From Enterovirga aerilata (GTDB taxonomy: Bacteria > Pseudomonadota > Alphaproteobacteria > Rhizobiales > Beijerinckiaceae): 64,000 nucleotides of DNA. Below, one piece after another: positions 10,312 to 18,855 of this stretch. Position 1 is the stretch's first letter. Every line of letters starts with the position of its first letter. The translations under genes and the position numbers were made by a program. Under the pieces are notes generated by a model. The model saw only the letters and a list, made by a program, of their open reading frames with translations. It ran no database searches and was not told the origin of the DNA. The stretch is taken from the NCBI RefSeq assembly GCF_013044135.1, contig NZ_JABEPP010000004.1, forward strand, positions 310,001-374,000. Reading direction: 5' to 3'.

Positions 10312-10388
10312 GCACCCGTAGCTCAGCTGGATAGAGCGCCGCCCTCCGAAGGCGGAGGTCACACGTTCGAATCGTGTCGGGTGCGCCA
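10312..10388 (+). tRNA. tRNA-Arg (anticodon CCG)
   Basis: The 77-nt sequence folds into a full cloverleaf. The acceptor GCACCCG pairs with CGGGTGC. The anticodon stem CCGCC/GGCGG encloses the loop CTCCGAA with anticodon CCG, which reads CGG (Arg). The T-arm is ACACG-TTCGAAT-CGTGT. Discriminator G and an encoded CCA end the gene at 10388. The mobile element begins at its 3' end, and the recombinase gene on the opposite strand terminates inside it, so this is the integration site; the tRNA remains intact. Confidence 0.95.
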
Positions 10389-12044
10389 TTTCGGTTCAAA
10401 GGCACGAACGCCTAGCACCGCCGCCTCTACGCCAGAGGCGGCGGTTAGCGTTCGGAGCAGTTCGCTCCGCAGCCCACGGATGCGGACCTCCTTTCGGCTC
10501 ACCACTTCAACCCGCTGCGCGACCGCGCGAATCTGATCGCGGGCGAACGTCCCATCGCCGTTCCGCAGCTTCTTGCGCAGGGCCGCCGCAAACGCCCGGA
10601 GGGTTTCCGGCGTGATCGCTGGGCCGATCTTTACGATATGCGCCAAGGCGCGTTCGGAATCGCCCTTAGCCTGGTCGCGCGTCGCGGTCAGCTCGGTGAT
10701 GCGATCCTTGAGCGACGGGTCGTTCACGTCGATCACGCCATTCTCGATCGCGTCATAGAGGCGCTTGAGCTTCGCTTCGGCCTCGGTCGCGCGCCGTTCA
10801 AGATCGGCGACATGCTCGCGGCGCTGGTTCACCCACTCGTCGCGCCGTTCGAGGATCTGATCCATCAGAGCTTCGAGCCGCGCCGGGTCGAGCAACCGGG
10901 CTTCGAGATGATCGACCACGGCCTCATTGAGCCGATCCATCGGCACGGTGATGCCGGGACAGCCGGTCGCTCCCTGCCGCGCCTTCGTCGAACAGGTGTA
11001 GTAGCGGTATTCCCGCCCGACGCTGCTGGTGCCGGTGCGCAGCGTCATCGCGCCGCCGCAGCACGCGCAGAAGCAGATGCCGGTGAGCAGCGTCGGGCCG
11101 CCCACCGCCATCGGCGGCATCATCTTCGGGCTGCGCGCCTTGAGCGACCGCTGGACAGCCTCGAACTCCGCTTCCGAGACAATCGCCGGCACTTCCATGA
11201 CGGCATGTTCGCTCTCCGGCTTCGGCGTCTTCGTCTTGTGATCGCGGGTATTGAAGCGGTGCTGGCCGATATAGGTCGTCCGGGTGAGCACCTGATGCAC
11301 CGCACCCAAGCCCCAGCGCCCGCCGTCGCGGGTGCGGATGTTGTTTTCATTGAGCCATGTGGCGATCGACTTGAGACCCATCGGCCCTTTGTTATCGACG
11401 CCGTTCAATGCCATGCGATAGATGCGCCGCACCGTCTCGGCCTGGATTGGGTCGATCTCCAGCTTCTTCTTGATCTTCGCTCCGCGCTCTCCGGCCGCGA
11501 CCACGCGATAGCCGATCGGCGCACGCGCGCCGTTCCAGAAGCCTTGCCGCGCGTTCTCCTTCATCGCCCGCAACGTGTGCTTGCCGTTCTCCTTCGACTG
11601 ATACTCGTCGAACAGCGTCATGATCTGGCGCATCATCACGCTCATGGGATCGTCGCCCAGGTCTTGCGTGATCGAGATGAGCTTCACCCCGTTCTTTGCC
11701 AGCTTGCGAACGTAGAACTCGAACTGGAACTGGTCGCGGAAGAACCGCGAGAAGCTGTGGACGAGGATGATGTTGAACGGCGACGGCTTTTGCATCGCCG
11801 CGTCGATCATCGCCTGGAAAGCGGGGCGACGATCGTCGGTCGCCGTGTTGCCCGGCTCGACGAACTCGGCCGTGACCTCCCAGCCGCGAGACAGGCAATA
11901 GCCCTCGATCTGGCGGCGCTGGTCCGGGATCGACAGATCGCTATCGGCTTGGCGGCCGGTCGAAACGCGCAGGTAGAGCGCCGCGCGGGCGGTCGCCACA
12001 ACCGGTGCCCCATCCTCATCTCGTCGCAGGGCGGCGCTGGTCAT
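10359..12044 (-). CDS. Large serine recombinase (ICE integrase)
   Basis: The 561-residue protein is a large serine recombinase, presumably the enzyme that integrates and excises the ICE. The resolvase-type catalytic domain begins with ALYLRVSTGRQ (nucleophile Ser28) and contains the SFSRFFRDQ arginine motif. The recombinase domain follows (IGYRV to IRTRDGGRWGLGAVHQVL), then a zinc-ribbon segment with cysteine pairs (CFCACCGG and YYTCS..CPG), then a coiled-coil tail. The start ATG has a GAGGAG site upstream. Its last nine codons (WRTRHDSNV) are the antisense of the tRNA-Arg 3' half including CCA, and the stop codon lies inside the tRNA gene. Confidence 0.92.
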   Translation of the reverse strand: MTSAALRRDEDGAPVVATARAALYLRVSTGRQADSDLSIPDQRRQIEGYCLSRGWEVTAEFVEPGNTATDDRRPAFQAMIDAAMQKPSPFNIILVHSFSRFFRDQFQFEFYVRKLAKNGVKLISITQDLGDDPMSVMMRQIMTLFDEYQSKENGKHTLRAMKENARQGFWNGARAPIGYRVVAAGERGAKIKKKLEIDPIQAETVRRIYRMALNGVDNKGPMGLKSIATWLNENNIRTRDGGRWGLGAVHQVLTRTTYIGQHRFNTRDHKTKTPKPESEHAVMEVPAIVSEAEFEAVQRSLKARSPKMMPPMAVGGPTLLTGICFCACCGGAMTLRTGTSSVGREYRYYTCSTKARQGATGCPGITVPMDRLNEAVVDHLEARLLDPARLEALMDQILERRDEWVNQRREHVADLERRATEAEAKLKRLYDAIENGVIDVNDPSLKDRITELTATRDQAKGDSERALAHIVKIGPAITPETLRAFAAALRKKLRNGDGTFARDQIRAVAQRVEVVSRKEVRIRGLRSELLRTLTAASGVEAAVLGVRAFEPKWRTRHDSNV

Positions 12045-12062
12045 GACGCTTCACTCCTCACT

Positions 12063-12308
12063 TCACGGCAGCGGTCCGAACAGCTTGTCCAGCGCTTGCC
12101 GCATGTGGCCTTCAATCGCGCGCAACTCGGCGTCGCCGATCGGAACTTGCTCCGGCCAGTCATCGGTGACGACGACCGGCCCATCATCTTCGCGCAACCG
12201 ACGCGAAGCGCGGCGGGGTGCAAGCTGACTTGTGTAGTCGTGTAGGTCATCCGGGCACTCGGCCCAGCGACGAGGCGTGCGGCGGCGGAGCTTGCGAGGA
12301 AGGGCCAT
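12063..12308 (-). CDS. Small hypothetical protein next to the recombinase
   Basis: This 81-residue protein begins MALPRKLRRRTPRRWAECP, has a basic arginine-rich N-terminus and an acidic helical C-terminus (AELRAIEGHMRQALDKLF). I recognise no family. It sits 18 bp upstream of the recombinase on the same strand and downstream of the PIN toxin, so it may be co-transcribed with either. Size, charge and position would suit a DNA-binding accessory factor such as a recombination directionality factor, but that is speculation. No strong ribosome-binding site precedes the ATG. Confidence 0.5.
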   Translation of the reverse strand: MALPRKLRRRTPRRWAECPDDLHDYTSQLAPRRASRRLREDDGPVVVTDDWPEQVPIGDAELRAIEGHMRQALDKLFGPLP

Positions 12309-12390
12309 TCCAACAGGCTGCCTCGCACCCGCGCCTTGCACAAAGTTTCTGTCGCGTCGTAGCGCAGATAAGGGCGTGCTGCGGCGGACG

Positions 12391-12813
12391 TCATGCTTCC
12401 CCCCAAGGATCGACAACGGTGATGCCGCAGTCGGTGAAATCGCGGACATTGCGAGTCGCCAATCGTGCGCCGCGCGAGCGCACGATGGCGGCGATTTGCG
12501 CATCAATCTGGCTGATCGGCTTGCCGCCCTGTTTCCGCCCGGCGGCGATCTCTGGATAGGCGCCGGCCGCGTCGGTATCGAACGGCAGCACGCGTCCGGC
12601 AAGATCGACATCGAACATGGGGCGCGCCGCTGCCAGCAGGTCATCGCGGCGGCGTCCCTCGGGAAGCAGCGCCAGACCGTAGAAGATTTCCGCCTGCGTC
12701 AGCGTCGTCGTGAACACGCCTGCCATCGGCTGCTCGGCGATCCACGCCATGACCCTCGGGTCAGGCTCGCGCCGCATCAACTCGGAAATGACGTTGGTGT
12801 CGAGAACGATCAT
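12391..12813 (-). CDS. PIN-domain ribonuclease toxin (FitB/VapC type)
   Basis: The 140-residue PIN-domain protein carries the four acidic residues expected for metal-dependent RNA cleavage: Asp5 (IVLDTNVISE), Glu42 (TQAEIFYG), Asp104 (ISQIDAQIAA) and Asp125 (NVRDF). The overall pattern fits the FitB-like subgroup of VapC toxins. Its start overlaps the stop of the antitoxin gene by 4 bp (ATGA), the standard antitoxin-first arrangement. On the ICE it probably acts as an addiction module that stabilises the element. Confidence 0.92.
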   Translation of the reverse strand: MIVLDTNVISELMRREPDPRVMAWIAEQPMAGVFTTTLTQAEIFYGLALLPEGRRRDDLLAAARPMFDVDLAGRVLPFDTDAAGAYPEIAAGRKQGGKPISQIDAQIAAIVRSRGARLATRNVRDFTDCGITVVDPWGEA

Positions 12814-13055
12814 TCGCCGAAGTCCACCGCCCGGATCGGCTCGCGGGGCCGGTCAGGCAGATCGACGCCGCCCAGCGCGCCAAAGCGTTCATGGATCGCC
12901 TGGCCCAGATTGCGAGGCCGCGGGATTTCGGTCGAGAGCGCCGAACGCAGGATGTCACGGGCCTCATCTTCCATCGACCGGCCGTGCATCGCCGCGCGCA
13001 GGCGCAGGCGATTTTTGATCGCGTCGTCGATGTTTCGGATCGTCATGACCGCCAT
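12810..13055 (-). CDS. FitA-type ribbon-helix-helix antitoxin
   Basis: The 81-residue protein starts MAVMTIRNIDDAIKNRLRLR, a ribbon-helix-helix DNA-binding domain of the FitA/Arc type, with MHGRSMEDEARDILR as the second helix. The C-terminal tail (about residues 55-81, IHERFGALGG...PREPIRAVDF) matches the toxin-binding extension that occupies the PIN active site in FitA-FitB complexes. A strong GGAGGTG ribosome-binding site lies just upstream of the start. It is translationally coupled to the PIN toxin and should autorepress the operon. Confidence 0.9.
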   Translation of the reverse strand: MAVMTIRNIDDAIKNRLRLRAAMHGRSMEDEARDILRSALSTEIPRPRNLGQAIHERFGALGGVDLPDRPREPIRAVDFGE

Positions 13056-13072
13056 TACGCACCTCCATAAGT

Positions 13073-13095
13073 CATTGACTGCATGTTAGTCGATG
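13073..13095. promoter_or_regulatory. Candidate FitA operator in the toxin-antitoxin promoter
   Basis: CATTGACT and AGTCGATG form an inverted repeat with 7 of 8 positions symmetric around a 7-bp spacer, 18 bp upstream of the fitA-like start. Ribbon-helix-helix antitoxins typically bind such short palindromes to repress their own operon. The assignment rests on position and symmetry only. Confidence 0.45.
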
Positions 13096-13513
13096 AAGTG
13101 GGAAATTGCAAGGTTAGGGTTGGCGCCTCCCTACGGGACCGCCGCTCTATCTTCGCTTCGCTCCGACCGAGCCCCTGACGGGTCTCGTCCCTGCCGGGTG
13201 ACGATCAGCATGGCGGAGCGGCGCTGGCGCGCCGGTCGGTCAATCCGCCCTGCGGATTGCGGGGTCGTTCGAGCTGCGGAGATCGGGCCAGGGCTGCGCC
13301 GGCCCGATCGCATTGTTTGTAGCTCTCCCCGTCGGTGGGGTGGGCGACGCTTCCCTCTAGGCCCGCCGCGCCGGGCCGCAACGCGCGTACCGCGCTTACC
13401 TCCTCTGCGTTCCGGCCCTGCGGGTGCTGCCCGGCTCCGCCGGCGGGCCTGCCGGTCCGCTCCTTCGCCGCCCACCCCATTCCGGGGTGAGTGCGGTTTG
13501 AAGGAGAAGTGTG
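13096..13513. other. Intergenic region upstream of the ParB-like gene
   Basis: About 420 bp without a convincing gene between the divergent FitAB operon and the ParB-like gene. It contains several short GC-rich inverted stretches (for example GAGCCCCTGACGGGTCTC near 13160 and CCCCGTCGGTGGGG near 13328) and ends in an AAGGAG ribosome-binding site. It probably contains the ParB promoter and a structured leader; nothing further can be assigned. Confidence 0.4.
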
Positions 13514-15574
13514 ATGAACGCTGTTACCGAAACCGTTGCCGCCGAGCCTGTGTCGGGCGTCGAGCTTTCCGTGCCTCTCGCTAAGCTCAAGAAGTCCCCC
13601 CGCAATGCCCGCAAGGTGCCGCATGGGGAGGCCGCTATCGAGGCGCTGGCCGCTTCGATCCAGCACAAGGGGCTGATCCAGAACCTTGTCGTGGAGCCGG
13701 AAACCAAGGAGGACGGAACCCCGACCGGCTATTATCTCGTCACCGCTGGCGAGGGCCGCAGGCTGGCGATGCTGCTGCGCGCCAAGCGCAAGCAGATCAA
13801 GAAATCGGAGCCCGTGCGCTGCTGGCTCGATACGGCGAACGACCCGTCCGAGATCAGTTTGGACGAGAACGTGACCCGGACCCCGATGCACCCCGCCGAT
13901 CAGTTCGAGCGGTTCCGCGAGCTTGCGGACGGCAAGGGCTGGGGCGCGGAGGAAATCGGCGCGCGGTTCGGCGTGTCGGCTTCCGTGGTGAAGCAGCGGC
14001 TTCGCCTTGGCGCGGTCAGCCCCAAGCTGTTGCAGGTCTATCGGGAGGACGGCCTTACGCTCGATCAGCTTATGGCCTTCGCCATCACTGAGGACCATGC
14101 TCGGCAGGAGCAGGTTTTCGAGGGTCTGCATCACAACCGCGAACCGTGGATCATCCGGCGCGACATGACCGCTGCCAACGTCCCGGCGACCGACCGGCGC
14201 GCGGTGTTCGTCGGAGCCGACGCCTATGTGGAGGCGGGCGGCAGCATCATCCGCGACCTGTTCAGCGAGGACCGGGGCGGGTTCTTCGAGGATGCGGGCT
14301 TGCTCGATACGCTAACCACCGAGAAGCTGCGGGAGGTTGCCGAGCAGGTGCAAGCCGAGGGCTGGAAATGGGCCGAGGCGCATATCGACTATCCCCACGC
14401 CCACGGGATGCGCCGGTTCTATCCGCAGTCGGTTCCGCTGTCCGACGAGGACGAGGCGCGGCTGGAGGCGCTGTCCACCGAGCATGACGAGCTTGCCGAA
14501 GGCTATTCGTCCTATGACGATATGCCCGAGGACGTGGCGACGAAGCTGGAGGCGGTGTCCGACGAGATCGACGCCATTTCCGAGAAGCGCCATGCCTACG
14601 ACGCCAACGTGGTCGCGTATGGCGGCGCGTTCGTGGTGCTTCACTATGACGGCAGTGTCAGGGTCGAGCGCGGTTTCGTCCGTCTTGAGGACGAGGCGCT
14701 GGCGGACCCGCAGCCCGAACCGGAAGCCAAAGGCGATGCGCCCGAACCGCAGGCCGGGGAGGACGAGCAGCCGGAGGACGGCGACGAGGACGTGCGGGAA
14801 ATCGAGGAGGATGACGAGGAACCGGGCAAGCCCATTTCCGACAGCCTCACCCGCGACCTGTCCGCCTATCGGACGCTGGCGCTTCGCGTGGCGTTGGCCG
14901 ACCAGCCGGACACGGCGTTGGTCGCGCTGACCCACACGCTCACCGCGCAACTGTTCTACAGCTATGCGGAGGCGGGTTGCCTTGAGGTCCGTCCGACCGT
15001 GACCCCCTTGGGGAGCCACGCGGACGGGATCGAGGATACGCCCTTGGCGGCGCGGTCGAGCGAGCAGCACGAGGCTTGGGCCGAGCGGATGCCGCGTGAC
15101 ATCGCGGGCCTGTGGGACTTCATCGTCGGACTGGACGAGGCGAAGCGGCTGGCGTTGCTGGCGCATTGCGCGGCTCGCACCGTCAACGCCCTGCGGCTGC
15201 CGTGGGACCGCAAGCCCCGGACGCTACAAACCGCCGACCGGCTGGCAAGCGCGCTGGCGCTGGACGTGGCGAAGGACTGGACGCCTACCGTGGACAGCTA
15301 CCTTGGCCGCGTTACCAAGGCGCACATCGTCGAGGCCGTGACCGAAGGCGTGTCCGAGGATGCCGCCCGCCGTATCGCGGACATGAAGAAGCCGGACATG
15401 GCGCAAGCCGCCGAGCAGCTTCTGGCCGGGACCGGCTGGCTGCCTGCCGTGCTGCGGACGCCAACGCCGGAGGCCGAGCAGCCCGCGACCATCGAGGTCG
15501 ACGACACCGAGGCCGTGGAGCAGCCGTCCGAAACGGAGGACGGCGAAGCGTTCTACGCCGTCGCCGCCGAGTAG
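13514..15574 (+). CDS. ParB-like protein of the ICE
   Basis: The 686-residue protein begins with a ParB N-terminal domain: VPLAKLKKSPRNARKV, then ALAASIQHKGLIQNLVVEP, and the CTP-binding-type TAGEGRRLAML motif around residues 75-90. A KorB/Spo0J-like helix-turn-helix follows (IGARFGVSASVVKQRLRLG, about residues 155-175). It is much longer than chromosomal ParB. The middle and C-terminal parts are acidic and contain a run rich in Glu and Asp (about residues 400-440). Homologues are common on plasmids and ICEs, usually without ParA, and may act in DNA processing or regulation. The ATG at 13514 sits 7 nt after AAGGAG; a GTG directly before it is a less likely start. Confidence 0.85.
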   Translation: MNAVTETVAAEPVSGVELSVPLAKLKKSPRNARKVPHGEAAIEALAASIQHKGLIQNLVVEPETKEDGTPTGYYLVTAGEGRRLAMLLRAKRKQIKKSEPVRCWLDTANDPSEISLDENVTRTPMHPADQFERFRELADGKGWGAEEIGARFGVSASVVKQRLRLGAVSPKLLQVYREDGLTLDQLMAFAITEDHARQEQVFEGLHHNREPWIIRRDMTAANVPATDRRAVFVGADAYVEAGGSIIRDLFSEDRGGFFEDAGLLDTLTTEKLREVAEQVQAEGWKWAEAHIDYPHAHGMRRFYPQSVPLSDEDEARLEALSTEHDELAEGYSSYDDMPEDVATKLEAVSDEIDAISEKRHAYDANVVAYGGAFVVLHYDGSVRVERGFVRLEDEALADPQPEPEAKGDAPEPQAGEDEQPEDGDEDVREIEEDDEEPGKPISDSLTRDLSAYRTLALRVALADQPDTALVALTHTLTAQLFYSYAEAGCLEVRPTVTPLGSHADGIEDTPLAARSSEQHEAWAERMPRDIAGLWDFIVGLDEAKRLALLAHCAARTVNALRLPWDRKPRTLQTADRLASALALDVAKDWTPTVDSYLGRVTKAHIVEAVTEGVSEDAARRIADMKKPDMAQAAEQLLAGTGWLPAVLRTPTPEAEQPATIEVDDTEAVEQPSETEDGEAFYAVAAE

Positions 15575-15582
15575 CGGCACCG

Positions 15583-15610
15583 GGCCGGGGCCGCGCGAGC
15601 GGTCCCGGCC
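15583..15610 (+). terminator. Hairpin after the ParB-like gene
   Basis: GGCCGGGGCCGC and GCGGTCCCGGCC form a 12-bp stem (one G-T pair) closed by a GCGA tetraloop, 9 bp after the ParB stop codon. There is only a weak T-rich tail, so it could be a terminator or an mRNA-stabilising 3' hairpin. Confidence 0.55.
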
Positions 15611-15623
15611 TTGCTCTCACCCT

Positions 15624-15656
15624 AAAAAAATCGGCCGCGCGCGGGCGCGCGGCCGA
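15624..15656 (-). terminator. Intrinsic terminator on the minus strand
   Basis: On the minus strand a 12-bp GC-only-core stem (15645-15656 with 15631-15642, 2-nt loop) is followed directly by seven T residues, a textbook Rho-independent terminator. No minus-strand gene lies upstream of it in the next few kilobases. It may therefore block antisense transcription running towards the ParB-like gene. Confidence 0.65.
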
Positions 15657-15735
15657 CCTTGTTGCGTGTCGCCTTGCGTCGAACCATCCTCGCCGATAGC
15701 CAGCTTGGCAGGCGGAACGGGGATACGGGGTAGCA

Positions 15736-16479
15736 GTGGCAAAGGCGATCGATCTGTCGAACGGCAGAGCATGGAAGACCCAAAGCGCCGCCTTGGCTCA
15801 TTTCAAGGATATGCTCGCCCGCTATTCCGATGAGGACGTGGTCGAAGACCGTGCCGACCATGACGACCTGATTGCCCTTCTCGAACGCTATGATGCCGTG
15901 ATCGTCGATGGCCCCTCGAAGATCGGCGACGGGGTGGACTCCTTTTTCCGGCGCCGGAACACCGGCGACGGCTACTCGACGCCCGGTTTCTGGGTGCGGC
16001 GCGTTGACGGGAGTGAGACGGATTTCAGCTATCTGGCGGCCGTTCGGGGAGCCCCGAAATCAAACGCCCAGGAGTTCTATGACGCCTGCCGGGCGGCGGT
16101 GGCCGCAGATTTGAAAGCCGCCAAAGCCCGGCACTTCAAGACCTACGGCGACGAACTCGGCCGCGTTCCCTGCGAGCTGACCGATGAGCTTATCACCATC
16201 GACGCGGCTCATATCGACCACGCCTATCCGACATTCGGCCAACTGGTCCTGAGCTTTCGCGCCGCGCGGGGATGGCAGCACGAAGTGCCCCCCGGCACCG
16301 TCACCGTCCCGGCAGACAGCCAAACCACGACGACATTCGTCGATCCGGCCGTTGTCGCCGCGTTCCGGCAATTCCATCATGGCGCCGCCATTCTGAGAAT
16401 CGTGGCCCGGACCCGCAATCTGGCGATGTCGGCCGGGCAGCGCAGGCCAAAGGTTCGCAGGCCGGTGGTTTTGACCTGA
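15736..16479 (+). CDS. DUF3223 domain protein
   Basis: The 247-residue protein has an N-terminal DUF3223 domain (about residues 10-110). Its hallmarks are AALAHFKDMLARY, DHDDLIALLERYD, the KIGDGVDSFFRRRNT block and the FWVRRVDGSETDFSYLAAV end. This domain is related to plant plastid DCL proteins and has no firmly established bacterial activity. Residues 110-247 are a second part (AAVAADLKAAKARHFKTYGDEL...DAAHIDHAYP) that also occurs with this domain. The histidine-rich DAAHIDHAYP could be a catalytic or metal site, which is only a guess. It starts with GTG and lies 78 bp upstream of the RloC-like ATPase on the same strand; the two may form one module. Confidence 0.7.
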   Translation: MAKAIDLSNGRAWKTQSAALAHFKDMLARYSDEDVVEDRADHDDLIALLERYDAVIVDGPSKIGDGVDSFFRRRNTGDGYSTPGFWVRRVDGSETDFSYLAAVRGAPKSNAQEFYDACRAAVAADLKAAKARHFKTYGDELGRVPCELTDELITIDAAHIDHAYPTFGQLVLSFRAARGWQHEVPPGTVTVPADSQTTTTFVDPAVVAAFRQFHHGAAILRIVARTRNLAMSAGQRRPKVRRPVVLT

Positions 16480-16557
16480 ATCATCGCTGACCCTCGCGAC
16501 GGAGAGCTTATGGTTGTGCCATCCATAGTATAGTGGCGGACCAAGGGGGGATTCGGC

Positions 16558-18855
16558 GTGGTCCAGGCAATTCAACTACTGCGGAATATTGGCCAGTTCG
16601 ATTCGGTGAACGCTGGCGCTCAGATTCCGTTCGCGAAGCTCACGGTTGTCTATGGCGAGAATGGGCGCGGGAAGACGACGCTCACCGCCATCCTGCGCTC
16701 CCTCGCAACGGGGGCCGCCGCGCCGATCAGCGATCGGCATCGTCTCGGCGCCGCCAATCCCCCGCATGTGGTGATCGGCTTGGCCGCCGGAGCGCCCGCC
16801 GTCTTCGAAAACGGCGCCTGGTCCCGAACCGAGCCCAATGTCGCCGTTTTCGACGATGAGTTCGTTGCGCAGAACGTGTGCTCGGGCATTGAGGTTATTC
16901 CCGGCAATCGCCAGAACCTGCATGAGTTGATCGTCGGGAGCCAGGGTGTCGCGCTGAACGCCGCCGTGCAAACGCATGTCGATCGGATCGAGCAGCACAA
17001 CCGTGATCTCCGCGCCAAGGCCGATGCGATTCCCGCCGCGCGGCGCGGCGGGCTCGACGCCGAGGCATTCTGCGCGCTGCAACCGATCCCCGACCTCGAC
17101 CGGGAATTGGCCGACGCAGAAAAGCGCCTGGCCGCAGCGCGGTCGTCGGAGGTGGTCGCGACGGCAGCGATATTTCCAGCGCTCTCCCTGCCAGCCTTCG
17201 ACCTCGACGCCTTGGACGGGCTTCTCGGCCGAGATTTGCCGGGTCTGGAAGAGGCGGCGGCCGAGCGGGTGCAGGCCCATATCGCGCTGCTTGCCCGTGG
17301 CGGTGAGCGCTGGATTGGCGAAGGGCTGACGCACGCCGACCATGCCGCGGCGGCAGGCCCGGCCATCTGTCCGTTCTGCGCCCAGGATCTCGCCGGCTCT
17401 TCCGTGATCGGGCACTACCGCGCCTATTTCGGTGACGCCTACAACGACTTGAAGCGCGACATCGCCAACGCGATCCAAGCCCTCACGACCACCCATGCCG
17501 GCGACGTGCCGGCCGCCTTCGAGCGCACCGTGCGCGAAGCGATCGAGCGCCGCGAATTTTGGCAGGCTTTCACGGAAGTCCCCGCCATCCAGATCGACAC
17601 CGCGGAAATTGCGCGCGCCTGGAAAGCCGCCCGCGACGGCATCATGGAGCGTTTGAAAGCCAAGCAGGCCGCCCCGCTGGAGCCCTTGGCGCTAGGCGAC
17701 GACGTGCGCGCCGCCGTCGCGACCTATGAGGAACAGCGGGTGGGCCTTGATCGGGTTGCTGCGGTCTTGGTGCAGGCGAATGAGGCTCTGGCACTCGTCA
17801 AGGAAGAAGCGCGCGCGGCCAACGTCGCCGCGCTTGCCGCCGATCTGACGCGGCTTCGCGCTGTCGAGGCCCGACATCAGCCGGACATGGCCGCGCTCTG
17901 CACCGCCTATGTTGACGAGCGCGATGAGAAGGGCCGGACCGAGACCGCGCGGGACCAAGCCCGCGAGGCGCTGAACCAATATCGTCAGAACGTCTTCCCG
18001 GCCTACCAAGACGCGGTGAACGACTATCTGCGTCGTTTCAACGCCGGCTTTCGCTTGGGCAACGTCGCCCCCGTGAACAATCGCGGCGGATCGGCCGCCA
18101 ACTACAATGTGCTCATCAACAATATCGCCGTGGGGCTCAACGCTGCCGAGGGACCGTGTTTCCGGACCGCGCTGAGTGCTGGCGACCGCAACACCTTGGC
18201 GCTCGCCTTCTTTTTCGCCACGCTCGAACGTGACCAGGCGCTCGCGCAGAAGATTGTCGTGATCGACGATCCTATGAGCAGCCTTGATGAGCACCGCACC
18301 CTGCACACCGTGCAAGAGATTCACCGTCTCGCGGGCGCCGTGGGGCAGGTCATCGTCCTCTCGCACTCGAAGCCGTTCATCCTCAATGTCTGGGAAAAGT
18401 GCGGCGCGCTCCCGCGCGCCTCGCTCCAGGTTGTGCGCGCGCAGCAGGGCTCGACGCTGGTGGCCTGGGACGTCACCGGCGACATGATTACGCTGCACGA
18501 CAAGAGACACGCCGATGCGCTCGCCTATCTCCAAGCGGCGGACCCGGCCGTCGAGCGCAAGATCGCGGAGTCGCTTCGCCCGATGCTCGAAACCTTTGTC
18601 CGCGTCGCCTTCCCCGCGCAGTTCAGGCCCGGCGGTAAGCTCGGTCAGTTCGCAGATATTTGCCGTCAACGGCTCGGAACGGCCGACGAGATACTGGGGC
18701 CAAACGACACCGCCGAGCTACGGGCGCTTCTCGACTTCGGCAACCGCTATCACCACGATGAGAACCCGGCTTACCAAACCGAGGCGATTAACGATCGCGA
18801 GCTGGCCGACTTCACGAGGCGAACGCTCGCCTTCGCTTCACGTCCTCGGCAGTGA
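16558..18855 (+). CDS. RloC-like AAA ATPase with zinc hook, candidate anticodon nuclease
   Basis: The 765-residue protein is an SMC/Rad50-like ATPase of the AAA_13 group. It has a Walker A motif (VVYGENGRGKTTL, about 30-42), a coiled-coil middle interrupted by a zinc hook CPFC (Cys271, Cys274), an ABC signature (SAGDRNTLAL, from 540) and a Walker B (IVVIDDPMSSLDEH, 566-579). The C-terminal part contains Arg674-x3-Glu678 (LRPMLETF) and His732/His733 (NRYHHDENP). This resembles the Arg-x3-Glu...His triad described for PrrC/RloC anticodon nucleases, which cut tRNA during phage infection. The GTG start follows AAGGGGGG by 7 nt, and a TATAGT-like -10 lies near 16526. A general DNA-repair-like ATPase is the alternative. 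Confidence 0.75.
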   Translation: MVQAIQLLRNIGQFDSVNAGAQIPFAKLTVVYGENGRGKTTLTAILRSLATGAAAPISDRHRLGAANPPHVVIGLAAGAPAVFENGAWSRTEPNVAVFDDEFVAQNVCSGIEVIPGNRQNLHELIVGSQGVALNAAVQTHVDRIEQHNRDLRAKADAIPAARRGGLDAEAFCALQPIPDLDRELADAEKRLAAARSSEVVATAAIFPALSLPAFDLDALDGLLGRDLPGLEEAAAERVQAHIALLARGGERWIGEGLTHADHAAAAGPAICPFCAQDLAGSSVIGHYRAYFGDAYNDLKRDIANAIQALTTTHAGDVPAAFERTVREAIERREFWQAFTEVPAIQIDTAEIARAWKAARDGIMERLKAKQAAPLEPLALGDDVRAAVATYEEQRVGLDRVAAVLVQANEALALVKEEARAANVAALAADLTRLRAVEARHQPDMAALCTAYVDERDEKGRTETARDQAREALNQYRQNVFPAYQDAVNDYLRRFNAGFRLGNVAPVNNRGGSAANYNVLINNIAVGLNAAEGPCFRTALSAGDRNTLALAFFFATLERDQALAQKIVVIDDPMSSLDEHRTLHTVQEIHRLAGAVGQVIVLSHSKPFILNVWEKCGALPRASLQVVRAQQGSTLVAWDVTGDMITLHDKRHADALAYLQAADPAVERKIAESLRPMLETFVRVAFPAQFRPGGKLGQFADICRQRLGTADEILGPNDTAELRALLDFGNRYHHDENPAYQTEAINDRELADFTRRTLAFASRPRQ

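Noticed and set aside
12041-12406. 121-codon minus-strand frame overlapping the small gene upstream of the recombinase
   Set aside because: Its product is Ser/Arg-rich and irregular, as expected for a shadow frame; the 81-residue frame at 12063-12308 has a more natural composition.
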